DNA of 64,000 nt from Psilocybe azurescens (GCA_023853785.1 JAJIRX010000783.1:310001-374000); one strand, 5' to 3'. Shown: positions 12,130-25,120, counted from the stretch's first letter. Notes: generated by a model from the letters alone, not told the origin. A program made the numbers and translations.

Positions 12130-13667
12130 TCACTGTGGCGTGATATGGTCCGTGTCGGGGAATAGTCGTGGTAAAAGTCGGGCATAGAACGTGACTGGAT
12201 CGAAGGGAGGGTATCGATATCCTGGAGCACGGGCGGAATGGGTCAGATGAGACGCTGCATTGCGATGTCGAAGAAGGCGTACTTGTTGTCGGGACAAGAT
12301 GACTCCATCAGAATGTGACGATAATGGTCTATTTCTACCCGCTACGGCAGGTTTAGACATCAGACCCATGAATAATGAACGACAAGGCTTACAATTGTTG
12401 CAGGCGATTTCCCTGGTGGAGTGCAGCGCGTCGCTATCAACGATGACGCTCATCCGGCCCTGGGAAATTGCATCACGATAGATCAATGTGTAGAGCATCG
12501 TGAGAGTGTATAATCGTCCCAGGAAAAGAGAAAAACATGTTGAGACTGAAGATAACATTAGTGCCATTACAGTAAAAAAAAATCTACGGTGACTTACTTC
12601 TGGAGAGAGGAATGATCAGAAATGTAATAAGCACAGCACTGGCCGCAATAGAAGTCACGGATCCCGTTACTATCGCCATAATCATAATTCGCTTGATGAG
12701 ACTATGATAACAGTTAAAGAAGCCCTCAAGAAAAGAAAAGGCAAGACAAACTTCTTTGTGGCTTTATTGAACGTTTGCGTCTCATAGAGTGTCCAGATGA
12801 GGGCCCCTGTGATAGTAAGGTCAGCCGCAGCCGTTCCGGCAAGGGAAATACTAGTGATACAATGAGGCTCAGTTTAGTGCTGAATTGGGCGAGACAGCAC
12901 AGCGCACACCACGTCGCGAGTATCACTAAGTCGGTCAATCGGTAGCCGACTAGGCCGCGAAGACCTGACTGCAAGATTGATATCCCCAGCCCACTGCCAT
13001 AATATTCGACTTAGTAAACCGCAGTTAACTTAAGAGAGCAAACTAACGGCAAGCAGCATTAATCCAAAAATCGCTAATGTGATGTAGTTGTTTGACGATC
13101 TTGGTCAACTATTATCAGCATGTTGCCGGCATGAACTCATGTATTCGCTTCAGACTCACAATTTCCAATATCGATAGGTAAGAAAGCCTTGAACAACAAA
13201 TGCAGACATGGAGTTTGTCATGATATTAACAATGAGGCTCCAGTGTGAATTGCGAGCTTTATCATCGTTAGCTGTAGGAAAATAAATGCAAGACAATGGA
13301 AGGTCAAAGGACTGAGACTGACCCCAGAAGATCACGCAATACTATGGAGGTGAGATTAAAAGAAAAGACTAAACATTAGAAAAGAAACATACGGTATACA
13401 GGCTAAGGCACACAATAAAACTCCCAACCGTGTCCACTACTAGGTTAAACAGCACGGCAAATGTAATGCTTCTTCGTTCTGTCTGCGCTCTAGGGCTTCG
13501 AAAGTAGATGACGAGCGACACAACTTCCACTGTGTACAAGATTGTATTAGCCAAAGTCCCAATCACTTGCGGCCTGGTAAATGAGGACCAGTTAAGGAGA
13601 ATTTTTGAGAATGAAAGTTATTATGCACTTGCCCGAGGTATAAACGAATGGGCGGTAGATCTGGCAT
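12130..13667 (-). CDS. DUF6534-like seven-helix membrane protein (minus strand)
   Basis: Multi-exon gene whose translated exons match, in order, the layout of the two clear DUF6534-type proteins at 16805 and 19809. It starts MPDLPPIRLYLG at 13667, then VIGTLANTILYTVEVV (helix 1) and FNLVVDTVGSFIVCLSLYTV (helix 2). A 19-base exon follows around 13320, then NSMSAFVVQGFLTYRYW, NNYITLAIFGLMLLA, GTAAADLTITGALIW and IMIMAIVTGSVTS, and lastly a segment with LGRLYTLTMLYTL. The first intron (13632-13574) has a GC-AG boundary. Two later joins, near 13000-13048 and near 12540-12600, do not keep frame with the best splice sites. The gene is therefore either slightly decayed, carries indel errors, or uses unusual sites. 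Family members are fungal orphans of unknown function. Confidence 0.6.
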
Positions 13668-14863
13668 TTTGAATGTCGGTGCACAGGTTCACGATGACTC
13701 AATCACAGCAGTGTGTCTAGCAGGATTTCTGGTACAACACGTCATGCCAGGCACGACTAGTAACTTGAGATGTCTGTGAATCTTATAAACCATGAGATCT
13801 GTGGGAGCCAAAAATATGGTGGATCGACTGTAACCACCACATTTTTGCTCCCGTAGATCCATGATCCTGGATTATAAGCGATTAAGTCGGATGCGATGGT
13901 CAAATATAGATGAGACATTAGAGGCAAAAGACGTGGCTGTCGCGTCTTGCGAAACGAAAAGTTGGTGACCTGTTGTTGGCGACGGACGAGAAGAGTTGTA
14001 GTCAACATCAGTACGGATCCACAAGACAAGATAAGATCAAGAGGTAGTATGTCACAATCAGGACGTTGGCATGGTCACTTTTTGACGGTTTTGAGCTTAT
14101 ATAGTCAGGCAGTAGGTCAAAAAGCGGAAAGGTTTAAAACTAATCTATATAAGGTGTACCACAAATGACAGAAATCACTGTGGCCGATCATTTTTGTAAA
14201 AATTATTTTCCTATAAAAGATAGCTTTTTTAGTCAAGACCCTGAACTTGCGGCTTACTCACTTGTGTTCGTTTTGTACCCCCCTAAAAAGTAAATAGCTA
14301 AACTTCTGATGACTACTATGTAATGCACATTATCACTACTAGATACCCCTATAAAGACAGGCTTTGATAACAGCCTGGCAACCAATTCGCTTGGTGCGCA
14401 AAGGTTGCACATGGAGCAACACAGAGGATACTTTATCCATTTCCGATTCAAAATTCAAACTCCTTTGAATTAGACAGCTCAGCTATTTATTTCAATGGTC
14501 AAACGGTCCCGACATCTAAGTTGATTAAATCCCAGTACCGCATCTACACATTTTAAAAGCGCTTACACCTTACATTCTAAGCTCAACGGGGCAAAGAGGA
14601 TCTGGGTCGCAAAATTGCAAGCCAGATATACGCAGGGTAATCATGATCATTAATGACTGCTGAAGTTCAGACTCAATAAAACTCCGACTCTTTGGACTGA
14701 TTGCCAAGAAAGGCCTTTGCACAAAACTGGCCTGGGTGCTATTTTTGACTTCGTTATGTTTTCTTTGGAATTTCCTTCAAAAATGCCGACGTGGTGTTTC
14801 AATTTGCGTTTCTTCTGCACTTCACCGTCGTTTCCTATTACTCTGGCGTAATTCCTTCGATCC
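13668..14863. other. Divergent intergenic region
   Basis: About 1.2 kb between two divergently transcribed genes (minus-strand seven-helix protein and SLATT copy B), so it should contain both promoters. I see no gene, RNA or repeat in it. Confidence 0.45.
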
Positions 14864-16011
14864 ATGGCCTCTGAACGCATCCCTGCCCCCGGCGCCATTC
14901 ACGCCGTAGAAAATGCAAGTACCACCCTGAGAGAAGTGCAGCCACCGACAGAGCGTGGTCCGCAATTGCGCGAGGGCGATCCATTTGTTCAGTCAAGCGA
15001 AGGAAGCTCTCGTCGATATAGCTCGCGAATCCCCTCATCCAACCACGACAGCTTACCGCCTCTTCCTGAACAGCCTCAAACCTCGAGCGTGGACAAGTTC
15101 GAAGATGACGATAATCTGCCGGGAGTGCCTGTATTGCTTCGAAATTCGAGCTATGGGCCTGCTCTACCCCCAACCCTATCTCCTGCTCGTTATCCTTCTG
15201 AAGCTCAACCTCGTACGGGACGAAAACGCACAGGTGATACAGGGATAGCCTCTTATCATCCACATCCCATGGTTGATTACATCGTTCCCTCGGTAGAGAG
15301 CAAGGTAAGTTTTAGGTATCTCTGTAGATAACGCAATTATTTATAACAATACCTTCAGCACCGACAAGCGAATATCGGGAACCGAATAGCGCCTACTATC
15401 AAAATCGCCATGGAAGAAAGAGTCAAATTTGCGCGAAAGGCCAAATGGACCGGATATGCTTTGAATGCTGCAATTGGCCTACAGGTCTTACTCGGATCGC
15501 TGACCACTGGTCTATCCGCTGTTGCTACGTCCGGAAGATCTGTAAGCTTACCTTATTCTCGTTTGTTTCCTTGGGTTCATTCCATAAAACCATATGTAGG
15601 CCGCAGTACAGACTACTATATTAGGTAAATTTGTGCCTTCAAATGGAGTAATTGCTGTTGCGCATGAAAATTAATTACTCTTACGAAAGGTGGCCTTTCT
15701 ACAATCGTGGCATCCTACCTGGCTCGATCAAGAGGAACAAACGAACCTGAGAACTCAAAGCCAAAGTGAAAGATCTTGATCACTTCATCAGAGAATGTCA
15801 AGCGTTTGAATTGGACCATGGACACACAGTCGGTGATGAACTGGATAACATACTGATCGAGAAACGAAAGCAGCTGGAGGTTCTTTTGGGTAATACCAGC
15901 GACGGGTATGTTCAATCATCGTTCTCAAAATTCGTGTGTATTAATCCTTCCTCACTATTTAGCGGGGATGCTATTACCGAAGCTTCCAGACCAAAAGCCT
16001 CACCTGTTTAA
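14864..16011 (+). CDS. SLATT-domain two-helix membrane protein, copy B (frameshifted)
   Basis: Paralogue of the gene at 10317 with the same five-exon structure: 14864-15304, 15359-15541, 15600-15624, 15690-15905, 15963-16011. It has the same MASERIP start, the same disordered N-terminus with LLRNSSYGPALPP, and an almost identical core, ALNAAIGLQVLLGSLTTGLS and ILGGLSTIVASYLARSRG. Exon 4 is 216 bases against 217 in copy A. The missing base lies at about 15756-15762, beside an A-run, and makes a stop soon after the second helix. The downstream part (LDHFIRECQAFELDHGH and a short tail) remains intact in the other frame. As it stands the product would keep both membrane helices but lose the roughly 75-residue C-terminal cytoplasmic segment. 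Whether the lesion is real or a sequencing error cannot be told here. Confidence 0.75.
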
Positions 16012-16804
16012 AGCTATTTTGGAATCTCTCACCTTTTGTTCCGGTTATCAAGGATATACCATCTTCCACTTTTACCTGTACACCTCATTATATAGCATAG
16101 CTGGAGACCTCGCTCTGTTTTTCTCCGTATATTCTCACTTTCGATCCTCATGTAGCTTATTTCCTTATTAATAAATTATACTTCTCATAATCTATATGAG
16201 GTACCCCTTTACACGATATGGCCAATGGCTAATCCAGGTTGGACACGACCGATTACTGTCTGACTGACGTTACGCCAGTAGTCGAGTCTTGCTCATGGTT
16301 GTGTCGCTTACTTTTGATATTGCTTGTCTAGCAAAGCCGACTGGAGTAACATGTGAATATGTCGAAGGTTATAGTATTGATCACTCAAGCTCGGACACCT
16401 CTAGATGCATACCTCGCAAAGTTATTTAACTTGAGCCGGTCATGCGTACATTCTCGATCTCAGGTTATTATTATAACATCTAAATGCGGCATGCGCCACA
16501 CTAAACGTGCACTGAGCTTAAACGAATGCGTTCAGCTTTCCATCCCTTCGTGGACGGCGTCCCCCTTGATAGCGTATGTACTGTATCCAAATTTTTATTC
16601 CTCCCTGAGATAGGGAGCCGTCGGAAATCCCCGTTCTCGCGATTTTTTTGATGTTGAGTTAAGTTTTTAGTAAGCAACCTCTATTGACAGCGAAAGCTAA
16701 CATTTGCCGGACACTTACTCACTCCTCGGCCGGATGACATATCACAGATATTTGGTTTGAAGCTCTGTGCCCGAGTCTATGAGATCGCCCCTTTTCGAGA
16801 TATC
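16012..16804. other. Intergenic region, no gene supported
   Basis: About 800 bases between two same-strand genes. It holds the 3' end of SLATT copy B and the promoter of the seven-helix protein gene at 16805. Short open frames here show no family features. Confidence 0.45.
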
Positions 16805-18348
16805 ATGTCGTCTTTCACCGAGCGTGCTGACTTTGGTTGCAACTTAGGTGCCTTGCAAATTGGGTCACTCCTTGGAGTGTTTCTTTTCGGCATCATCACG
16901 CATCAAGCCTACAGCTATTACAGAACCTACAATAATGACATTTGGAGGTTAAAAACATTGGTGAGCGGCGTGGATCCCGGTCCTAAGCACTTGATATCAG
17001 TTGCAATTGGCCATAACGTCTGAACCTGCTTTCGTTTTCAAGGTCTTCGCTATATGGTATTTCTTCAACGACGACTGATCACCATTGTAACTCAAGACAA
17101 GCGTCAATTTTTTAGGCTTCTGGAACTGGGGCATACATTGAGCATCTGCTTCGACGTTTACAGGGCAACGATCAATCTCTACGATGAGCCTCAACTATTG
17201 AGACGGTTACAGGGAACTACTGCATCAATATTATTTGCAGGGCTGATAGCTCTGTTGGCGCAGGTCCGTATACACTGTCCCTTGAAAGAGCCTATGCAGT
17301 ATCTTCGTAACCGATGCCTCACTGTTGCAGGGATTTCTCTGTCGACGAATTTTCCGACTTTTGCCCAACCCGTGCAATTATGTTGGAATCGTGTGCTTTG
17401 GGGTCGCAGTCACTCGATTTGGTTTGTGTGTCTTCATCGGAGTGGAAGGTTTCTCTACCCATAATACTATGGGAAACAGCCCAGGCTGCTCAAGCTGGAT
17501 ATCGGTTACGTTTATTGCGGGAACTGCAGTTGATGTTACCATTGCAATCTCAATGCTGTACTATTTTCTACAAAAGCGTCGACAGTCCAACATGGAAAGG
17601 TATGCCTGCATCTTGAATTCGTGTGATCTTAATTGGCTTTATTTTACACCCAGCTCAACGAAACTCATCGACATGCTTTTGACTTACACGATACGTAAGT
17701 CCTCTTTATCAATAGAACTACTTGACATCCAAATCTCTCATTTTTCATGAGGTTAGGATCAGGGCTACTTACCAGGTATGCTCGTGGATAAATGGGTCTT
17801 CAAATCTCACGTACTCATCTGAGTTGAAAAGCGTTTCAATCATTGTTGTGGTTACCTGCGTGAGTCGTTTCAAGACTGAGGAATTTCTAGATATTTCAAT
17901 GATGCTGTCAAAAATACATAGCTTCAAACAATGCCGAATAATCGTACGTAAAATGTCTTCCGATTATCTGTCACAAGATAGTCTGATACAGAGGATAGTG
18001 GTGTGGATCGCGCTATACATGTCTGTTGCGAAACGTGAGCTCAAGCTGTTGCATTTGGTATAAGCATTTATTGACGTTTTTGAAGTTTATTCCAGTAGCC
18101 TTTTATCTTCGTGAGGCTTCCTTTTCTATGGCTGATTACTTCTCTTTGATATATCTTCCTTTTCTACTAGCTTAAATGCGCGAAAGAGATTGAGAGAAGA
18201 CCATCTCGAACAGTCCATTGTCAAATTTGCCGACATTGTGGGGGTGACTGGTACAGCGTCCATATACAACAATCACGATGAAAGGATATCGAAGGCTCTA
18301 TATATTGAGGCTGAAGTGGGGATGTTCACTTCATCAGGGACTAGTTAG
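16805..18348 (+). CDS. DUF6534-type seven-helix membrane protein, copy 1
   Basis: Eleven exons join in frame to 311 residues: 16805-16960, 17043-17056, 17116-17263, 17331-17599, 17654-17694, 17757-17775, 17832-17859, 17922-17943, 17999-18034, 18086-18110, 18171-18348. It opens with MSSFTERADFGCNLGALQIG, a first helix LLGVFLFGIITHQAYSYY, and the family marker LELGHTLSICFDVY. Further helices lie at about residues 75-95, 125-145, 165-185 and in the short later exons. It ends with the family signature LYSSSLLSSLNAR and a polar cytoplasmic tail. The last part is cut into very small exons (19-36 bases), as in the paralogue at 19809. Such proteins are numerous and tandemly amplified in mushroom-forming fungi; function unknown, plasma-membrane location inferred from the helices. 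Confidence 0.85.
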
Positions 18349-19808
18349 TCGTTATGGAGCAATTGAAGCGACAAAGAAATTAGTACTAACTGAGGTTAGG
18401 AAAATGAAAGAAAATGACAATGCACACGCGCACGCACACGTGTAATATCTGAGAATGCGCCTTAGGCCCCTTGTCAGATAGACTGTAAAATCCAGGACCG
18501 GTGGATGTGCTACACGGCTGATCAACTGACTATGTTGTAATTTCAATAAATGTGGTTGTACCTTGGAAAGGCATCGGTGGAGCACCTATACTGTCGGTGT
18601 CAGCCGTTCATATAGCCACTAAAATGTCAGAGCATATCAAAAGTCCGATTATCCGTTGAGCAGCAAGGACTTGACCTGACTTTGCGCCGGCCAACTTAGA
18701 CCAACCGTTAGTTTGAGCGCGTTCAAAACGGCTGGAACTGATGCGTACCACATGAACGTACAGTACGTACAGCAGTTGATCGCTTACTGGGAGGCTTCGA
18801 CTTTCTAACTATGTCCATTCAGCCAAGCGGTTAACCGCCGCTGAGTGCTGGTTGCTCACTACCATTGACTTCTGGATGGCGCAAGTTAGGCGCGGCCTCG
18901 CCGTTCGGTACCTTTCGGTGCTCGGCCCTGATTTGGAAACTTTAAAGTCACGAGCACAGGCACACTTAACACGTGGCTTTACTTACATAACCTTTGCTTG
19001 GCTTTTCGACTATCGACGTTTTCTCAACTCAATCAACTTCTTCCATCTTCCACATTCAAGAGTCAATACATCGATGCTTCTGTCGTACAATGTAGACTAT
19101 CATTGCTCCTGGATCTCTACCAAGTTCCTCGTCTGTGAAATGTGTCTAGTCATGTGTCGCGGTTCACAATCTGATACGGTATGTATATAAAATATTGTTC
19201 CGCTCTGAGGCCACTGGTGGCGCAAGCGTGGTGTCAACCTTGGACAAACCCAATCAAAATCCATTGCAACGCACATAAGAACCCGCGATAAATGCGCATA
19301 ATATAGTATCGTAGGTAAGTTAATCTACGTTGTATAATCCCAATTCCTAGTACCTCATAGTATCTTAAAGATTTCAGTTCAAACATTACGACACACCGAC
19401 AAAGTTAGCGAATGGTAGATCGCAGGGATTGATTCGGTGCTATGTGATACCCGTTCTTTACTGTGCATAAGAGCCAGATACCTTGCTAGTGAGCGCTGTA
19501 TATCTGACGTGTGATCCTGCAGTCGGTGATGGGGTATTTTAATACCTACTCATTCCCCTTTCAGGATTCATTGGCTGTCTAATTACTACGGTGTTACTCC
19601 AGTCTACCTGCACGTAGTGCCGCAGGATGACGGCAGAGATGAGAAATTGTTTTCTTTCAGAGATACCCAAATCACCGCACATTATGGCATTGCTTTGTAT
19701 GGTGTTAGATGTCTCCTCTTTTATAAGACACACCGTCGCCATGTTCAGAGGTGTTGCCATACTCGAGAACCTTGATTCTTCTTCGATCTGTGGCTGAGCC
19801 CATCGAAG
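18349..19808. other. Intergenic region, no gene supported
   Basis: About 1.45 kb between tandem seven-helix protein genes. A weak open frame at 18852-19190 has no recognisable domain and no splice context, so it is not called. The region presumably holds the 3' end of one gene and the promoter of the next. Confidence 0.45.
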
Positions 19809-21483
19809 ATGTCCTCGTTTACTTACGTCCACGTCGACCTCAACCCCACTATTGGTGTCTTGCAGATTGGGTCACTCATCGGCGTCTTTCTCTTCGGCGT
19901 GGTGTCTGTTCAAGCTTATAATTACTATGCTTTGTACAAGGAGGATGGATGGGCTAATAAGGCATTGGTGTGTTGCATCCAAAATTTCATGTCTCCGATT
20001 CTGACCTTTTTCTAGGTTGCCGCGATCTGGTACATAATACTTATCCCTTAATCACGCTGTTAAGCTGACATCGTCAAGGTTCCTTGAAGCTGCGCATACC
20101 TTGGGCATCAGCTACGAGGTTTATCATTCAACCATAACACTATATGGGGAACCAGAGAAACTTGTGAAATTTGAAGCAATTGGGGCAGTGGTTGTTTTTG
20201 GAGGGGCGGTTACCCTCCTCGCACAGGTACTATTTCCCTGTTGAGTATTTTCTTATGTCTTCCGCTCACGTTTCCCTCTGCAAGGCTTTCTTTGCCCTTC
20301 GACTCTCCAAACTCTTTTTAGGATCTTACAAATACATCGGAGCTGCCTGCACTGGCATCTCCTTTATTCGATTCATTGCGACGATTTACCTCACGGTGAC
20401 AGGCATTACTGCAAAAAGCTTCGAGGACTACAGAGATACATTTGGCTGGCTAATAACGACTACCTTTGTTGTGGGTGCTGCAGTGGATATTGTTATTGCT
20501 GGTTCCATGATGTACTATCTGTCGCGAAAACGGGGCAAAGCCATGGAGCGGTGCGTAGTCATTCACCAGCTTCTATTATCCTATGTGCAAAGTATCGTCC
20601 TAAATAATTGCTTGCAGGATATCTGGCTTGATCAATCGCTTAGTGGCCTATACAATTCGTAAGTTGCACGCATATCTTATTACCATAATACTAACGATAC
20701 ATTCAGGCTCAGGACTCCTTACGAGGTATGCTAGTCGTACTTTTACGATCTCATTTCCTTAACGCCGAATCTTCGTAGCGTGGCTTCTGTCTCCCTTGTC
20801 ATATGTGTAAGCAATCTCGAACCTCTGCTATTTAGCAAAATCGAACTTATCGAATGATTCTAGCTTCAAGCTATGCCTAACAACAGTACGAACTTTTTTG
20901 GTCTTGATTTTTAGGTTAATAATTTATAATGCAGCGGTTTGGCTGGCTGTCTATACCTTTGTTGCAAAACGTGGGTTCCTATTCTGCTCTTTGCTATATT
21001 GTCATAAACTAATGTCCCCCTCAGTCTACTCGAATAGCCTTTTATCGGCGTGAGTCAAAGGTCATGGAAACGAGACGATACCTCAGCTAAATATGTCCAC
21101 ATTATCAGCCTCAATGCTAGGCAAGAATTGCGGCAAGAAATTCTTCAGAATGAGCTCTTTGCGCGAGCCAAGACGTCCGGTCAGGATAGCAACACCGTTT
21201 TCTCTCATGACCAGGTGAGCATGCTGTCGAAGATGTTAATCCTGGAAATATTTCCTAATAAACAACCCTTCTTCCCTTCAATTTCCACTCCAGCCATTTG
21301 AGATGATACATCCGCGTCAGCGAATTAGTGGAGATGCAAGTCTCTATATGGTCAGTGATGTTTCCGCCTCGCCATCTGCGTTGTTAAACCGGGTTTATAT
21401 TCTTCAAGGATACAGCAAAGCTTAAGCCTGCAGCCAATCTAGGGGTCTATCGTATATCCGAGGAAGAGGCCGTTGCAGTTTAA
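19809..21483 (+). CDS. DUF6534-type seven-helix membrane protein, copy 2
   Basis: Thirteen exons join in frame to 331 residues: 19809-19967, 20016-20029, 20079-20226, 20285-20550, 20618-20658, 20707-20725, 20779-20806, 20864-20885, 20935-20970, 21025-21049, 21109-21214, 21294-21350, 21409-21483. Exon lengths 14, 148, 41, 19, 28, 22, 36 and 25 are identical to those of the gene at 16805, proving tandem duplication. The first helix is LIGVFLFGVVSVQAYNYY, then LEAAHTLGISYEVY, ALRLSKLFLG, VVGAAVDIVIAGSMMYYLS, and the signature LYSNSLLSALNAR before a longer polar tail carried by two extra 3' exons. No frame break is seen. Function unknown; integral membrane protein. Confidence 0.87.
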
Positions 21484-22225
21484 TTGTAATATTTTCTAAG
21501 GTCTCTTCAATTATCCTTATCATATCTAATCCTTCGTTCCCCACTTCATCTATTGAATTAAATAGCTTATGTACTACGTTGTACCAGAAGATTCTATCTT
21601 CAAAGATAATACATTTACTTACAAATATTGATGGCACTCGACGGCGTTGGTTGGCGGGTCAGGAAAGGGCGCGATAGATGTAATACAAGTACTGTACATT
21701 TTGACAAAGGGCATGTTGTTCAATTAACCACAACTGTTGAACGTTTGACAATTGATTGAATGGGTTTCTACCAGGGCCATAGTCTGCCATAGTCATCAAA
21801 TGTTTACAAGACGGTGAAATTCTTGATCAGTGATTTCCACCTCAGCATGGACACAAAGATGTCTACTTGCTACATAGTTTCCTGTATCATCTTTCCTACT
21901 TAGAACATAGATACATCGACGAAAATCTCGGAGCCGAGCTCTTAGGATGAAGCGCGCTTTAGTTAACACCATTCAGCCCCTACCGAGCGTTTATTTTTGG
22001 ATTCGTCGCTACGAGTACGAAGATAACATGTGGACAGTGGCCTACTGGAATACATTGGGATACTGAGGTTGCTGACGGAAGAAGACAGCACTCGCGCATT
22101 GAACCGCTACTCCAAAGAAGTACCCTACTAACTAGTACTAGTTTGATCAATAAATAGCACGCACGGAGGCGTCAAGACATTTTAGAGATAAATGAGGTGA
22201 ATAAATAAACAAACGCAAAGGTTTA
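21484..22225. other. Convergent intergenic region
   Basis: About 740 bases between the 3' end of a plus-strand seven-helix protein gene and the 3' end of a minus-strand hydrolase gene. Nothing further is recognised. Confidence 0.45.
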
Positions 22226-23569
22226 TTAGTATGCTTTGCATCCTCTGATCCCAGCTTTAACGCAATCCCTCCATGCAGAATACAATAGGATGACAAAGTT
22301 GTTTCCTTCTGGGCTACCGGAAGTGAAGGGCGTGCGATCGTTCCAGTCCAGGGGGTTGATGGCAGGAGTCGCGGTACCATTGCTTGTAATATGGCCGTCG
22401 TTACCCAGGGTCAGCCGAATGCTTTCAGCCCATTGAATGTATCGACCTGTGACTGCAGCGGGCAGCGCGGAGGATCCCAGCAAGGCGGAGTGTGTACTGA
22501 GGCGATATGCGACGCTGGCGAGCAGTGTGCTGCCGGATACTTCACCGAACCAGGTAGGATCGTCGAGATAGTTCATGAGTAGGCCTTGATCCATCTGCAT
22601 CTGCATCGCGCCATCCAGAATTTTGCGGATCTCAACTACGAGAGAGGCGATGGCTTTCTTCCTCCAAGATGCGTCGGGGAGGCCACTGGCAGAGTAGGGG
22701 ACGATGAACAGGGAAGGAGGAGCTTTGACAAGAGCAGCCAAGACGCGCATGATACCAGCTGCAGCCCATCCGTTTCCGGTGGACCAGAGACCTGGGTCAG
22801 CCGATTGTGGACCAAGAATGTGTGTCCAAAGGCCTGATGCTGATGCCGGGTGTGATGAAGGAGGGGTGGCAACATCAGTGGTGGTGTTTGCGCGAAGGAT
22901 TTGTGGGTAGAGCAAGCATTGTTCGACGGCTGCACGAAGTATGGTCGCGTTATTTGACGCCACTCCGTAGTAGGCCATAAACGGAGGAGCCATATATACA
23001 AAATCCGCCCTTTTGACACTATAACTAGCCTGTAGATTGCTCGACACTGAATATGATGCTCACCAAAGCTCAGGGTGATCAGCACGATGAGATATTGCGC
23101 CGTTGAACCACCGCGGTGCGCCTGTGAGGAGGTAATCTATCTCCGCCTTTGCAGCTGCTGCATAGGTCGCGTCGGTCTTGCCCAGTAGTACCGCGCTCAC
23201 TCCTAGGCTAGCCGGGTCGCCTACTGCACCATCGCCGTCGCTCAAGCCGTTGGGTGGGATTCCGATAACAATTTTTTCTTTAGCGTATGCCAAAGAACGT
23301 GTGTTGTTTGGGCTTAGGACCGGAACTGGGAAGGGGTTTGCTCCGAACACGGAGTGTTGTGGGTCGAAAAGCTCGAGTAGAGCTTCTGAGGCAGTTCCAA
23401 ACTCCCAGGAGTGCGATGGTAGGGATACGGCGCGCTCCAATGCAGCGCTGACGTTGAATCCTGGGGAAAACGGTATAGCGCCAGGGGATCCGACATGTGT
23501 AGCAGAAATTGCAGATATTAAAAGGAGTGTGGGGGCGATCGCAAACTGCAAAACGCGTTGGCGAAGCAT
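22226..23569 (-). CDS. Secreted GH105/GH88-like six-hairpin glycosidase, copy 1
   Basis: Two exons, 23569-23064 and 23009-22226, join in frame to 429 residues. A signal peptide is clear (MLRQRVLQFAIAPTLLLISA). The mature protein has the blocks expected of fungal unsaturated-uronyl/rhamnogalacturonyl hydrolase-like proteins: ISHRADHPELWADFVYMAPP around the exon junction (with the Asp that aligns with the catalytic acid), DPGLWSTGNGWAAAGIMRVL, LLMNYLDDPTWFGEVSGST and INPLDWNDRTPFTSGSPEGN. The predicted role is removal of unsaturated sugars released from pectin by lyases outside the cell. It is a tandem paralogue of the gene at 25121-26444 with the same single phase-2 intron. Assignment rests on remembered family motifs; substrate is not proven by sequence. 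Confidence 0.75.
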
Positions 23570-25120
23570 TTTGTCTGCTGTGAAGATCGAATGATGAGGG
23601 AAAGTAGAGGAATAAGGAACGTTTTAAGAACGAGCTAATTTAAGCTGTTTCTGCCAAACTGGATTCACATGGTGCTTTCGGAAAAGTTAAACGTTCATTG
23701 TAACCCTCGCGCCCGAAGGACCTCAGGGCCGGCCTAGCGATAACTAACCTCAACTGACCCACCCCCTTCCATAGACAGACATACTTCCATGTCAGTCATG
23801 TCTGGGGATTGGGTAAAAAGACGGCTTAACTGAGAGTAGTGGGTTTTTATAGGCCCGCCACATTCGAGCACATTCGCAGGTCTCCTTTTGCTTCCAACGG
23901 TGCATAGTAAAAGACACCAGAATCGTAAAACACAGAAGCATCCCTGACAAATAACACAGCAACGGGAGACATGTATGTAGAAGCTCCACCAGAGTCGATG
24001 GATAACCAGTAGCTAGTATGTAATGGGTATTAGCAACAAGGTAAACAAAACCTGGGTGAATAGATCAAGCCAAACCTTCTGAGATAGGTTAGAACAAAAG
24101 GTTTCCCGTGATGTTGCCAGCGAGACAGTATGCTTGATGATTATGACAGGCCCGCATTGTTCATGAATCACAGATGGAACATCGAGAAGGAAGAGAATGC
24201 GAGGAACACATCGATCCATGCGGCTATGGTAAGTAGCCATGTCATGATCATGAGCAAATGATGAGTAGTACCCTCAAATTGAAATAGAATGGGGTGGGTT
24301 CCATAGTTTAGCCCCACCAATCCAATCTGGACGGCTTTATTTATTTTAACCAGATAGATGAAGGCAGATCCACGGCAGATCGTGATATAAAAGAGACAGA
24401 CTGTGAGAAAGTGTTTGAGACAGCTGCAGGCCTATAACCGTGCGTTCCGCGTGGGCCACGTGGTGTGACTCAACGCGCTGAGCAACCCTCCTGCAGTTTG
24501 AACGACTTCCGAGTTGAGTGTTGGTTGAGTGACAAGTCCAAGTCGAGTCCTGATCTGGAATTTGCAGCTTATCGATGTGCTGTGCCAGTGAGATCCAAAG
24601 AGGAAGAATTTGTTGACAGAAGGATCTTGGCAGAGTGGATTTGCTAGCCCGTCCAAAGCCCGTCTCCAGCATTGATCCATGAGCTGATAGATCAAACATC
24701 AGGAAAGCCTTCAAAATGAAAGGTATAACCATCTCTAGCTCTATAGCCGCTTGGCGCCGCTCGGACTGATATAGCCCATATGGGCTGGATATCTCTTCAG
24801 CGGAAGATCCTGGAAGAAGAAAATGAAGAAAGGTTGAACAAAGACAAGAATGAACTAAGGACTCGACGTGGTAAAAGTACGTACGACATGATGCCGTCCG
24901 AGAATCTCCGACATTGTCAACTTCCAAGAGCTTTGACAACCGATTGCACTTGGCTTTTCTGAGTTGATGATAGAAAGGAAATCGAAGGAAGTTTCTTGAT
25001 TTATGATTATTGATATACTTATACATTTCATTCTATCACAAGGCTACAGTTAACGACAACACCAAGGCGTCAAGGTATTTTCAGAATAATAAAAATAAAC
25101 GCTCGATGGTCTCTATACTA
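23570..25120. other. Intergenic region with possible membrane-protein remnant
   Basis: About 1.55 kb between the tandem hydrolase genes. On the minus strand, about 24260-23800, there are hydrophobic segments in different frames (for example WLDLFTQVLFTLLLIPITY and LPLLCYLSGMLLCFTILVSF). They could be pieces of a decayed seven-helix protein, but no start, splice pattern or family signature was established. The remainder shows nothing recognisable. Confidence 0.3.

Noticed and set aside
18852..19190. Open frame of 112 residues between the seven-helix genes
   Set aside because: No recognisable domain, no hydrophobic pattern matching the neighbours, and no paralogue in the window.
23792..24260. 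Possible seven-helix gene on the minus strand
   Set aside because: Hydrophobic pieces occur but in scattered frames without a start, signature or convincing splice sites, so it is only noted in the intergenic entry.
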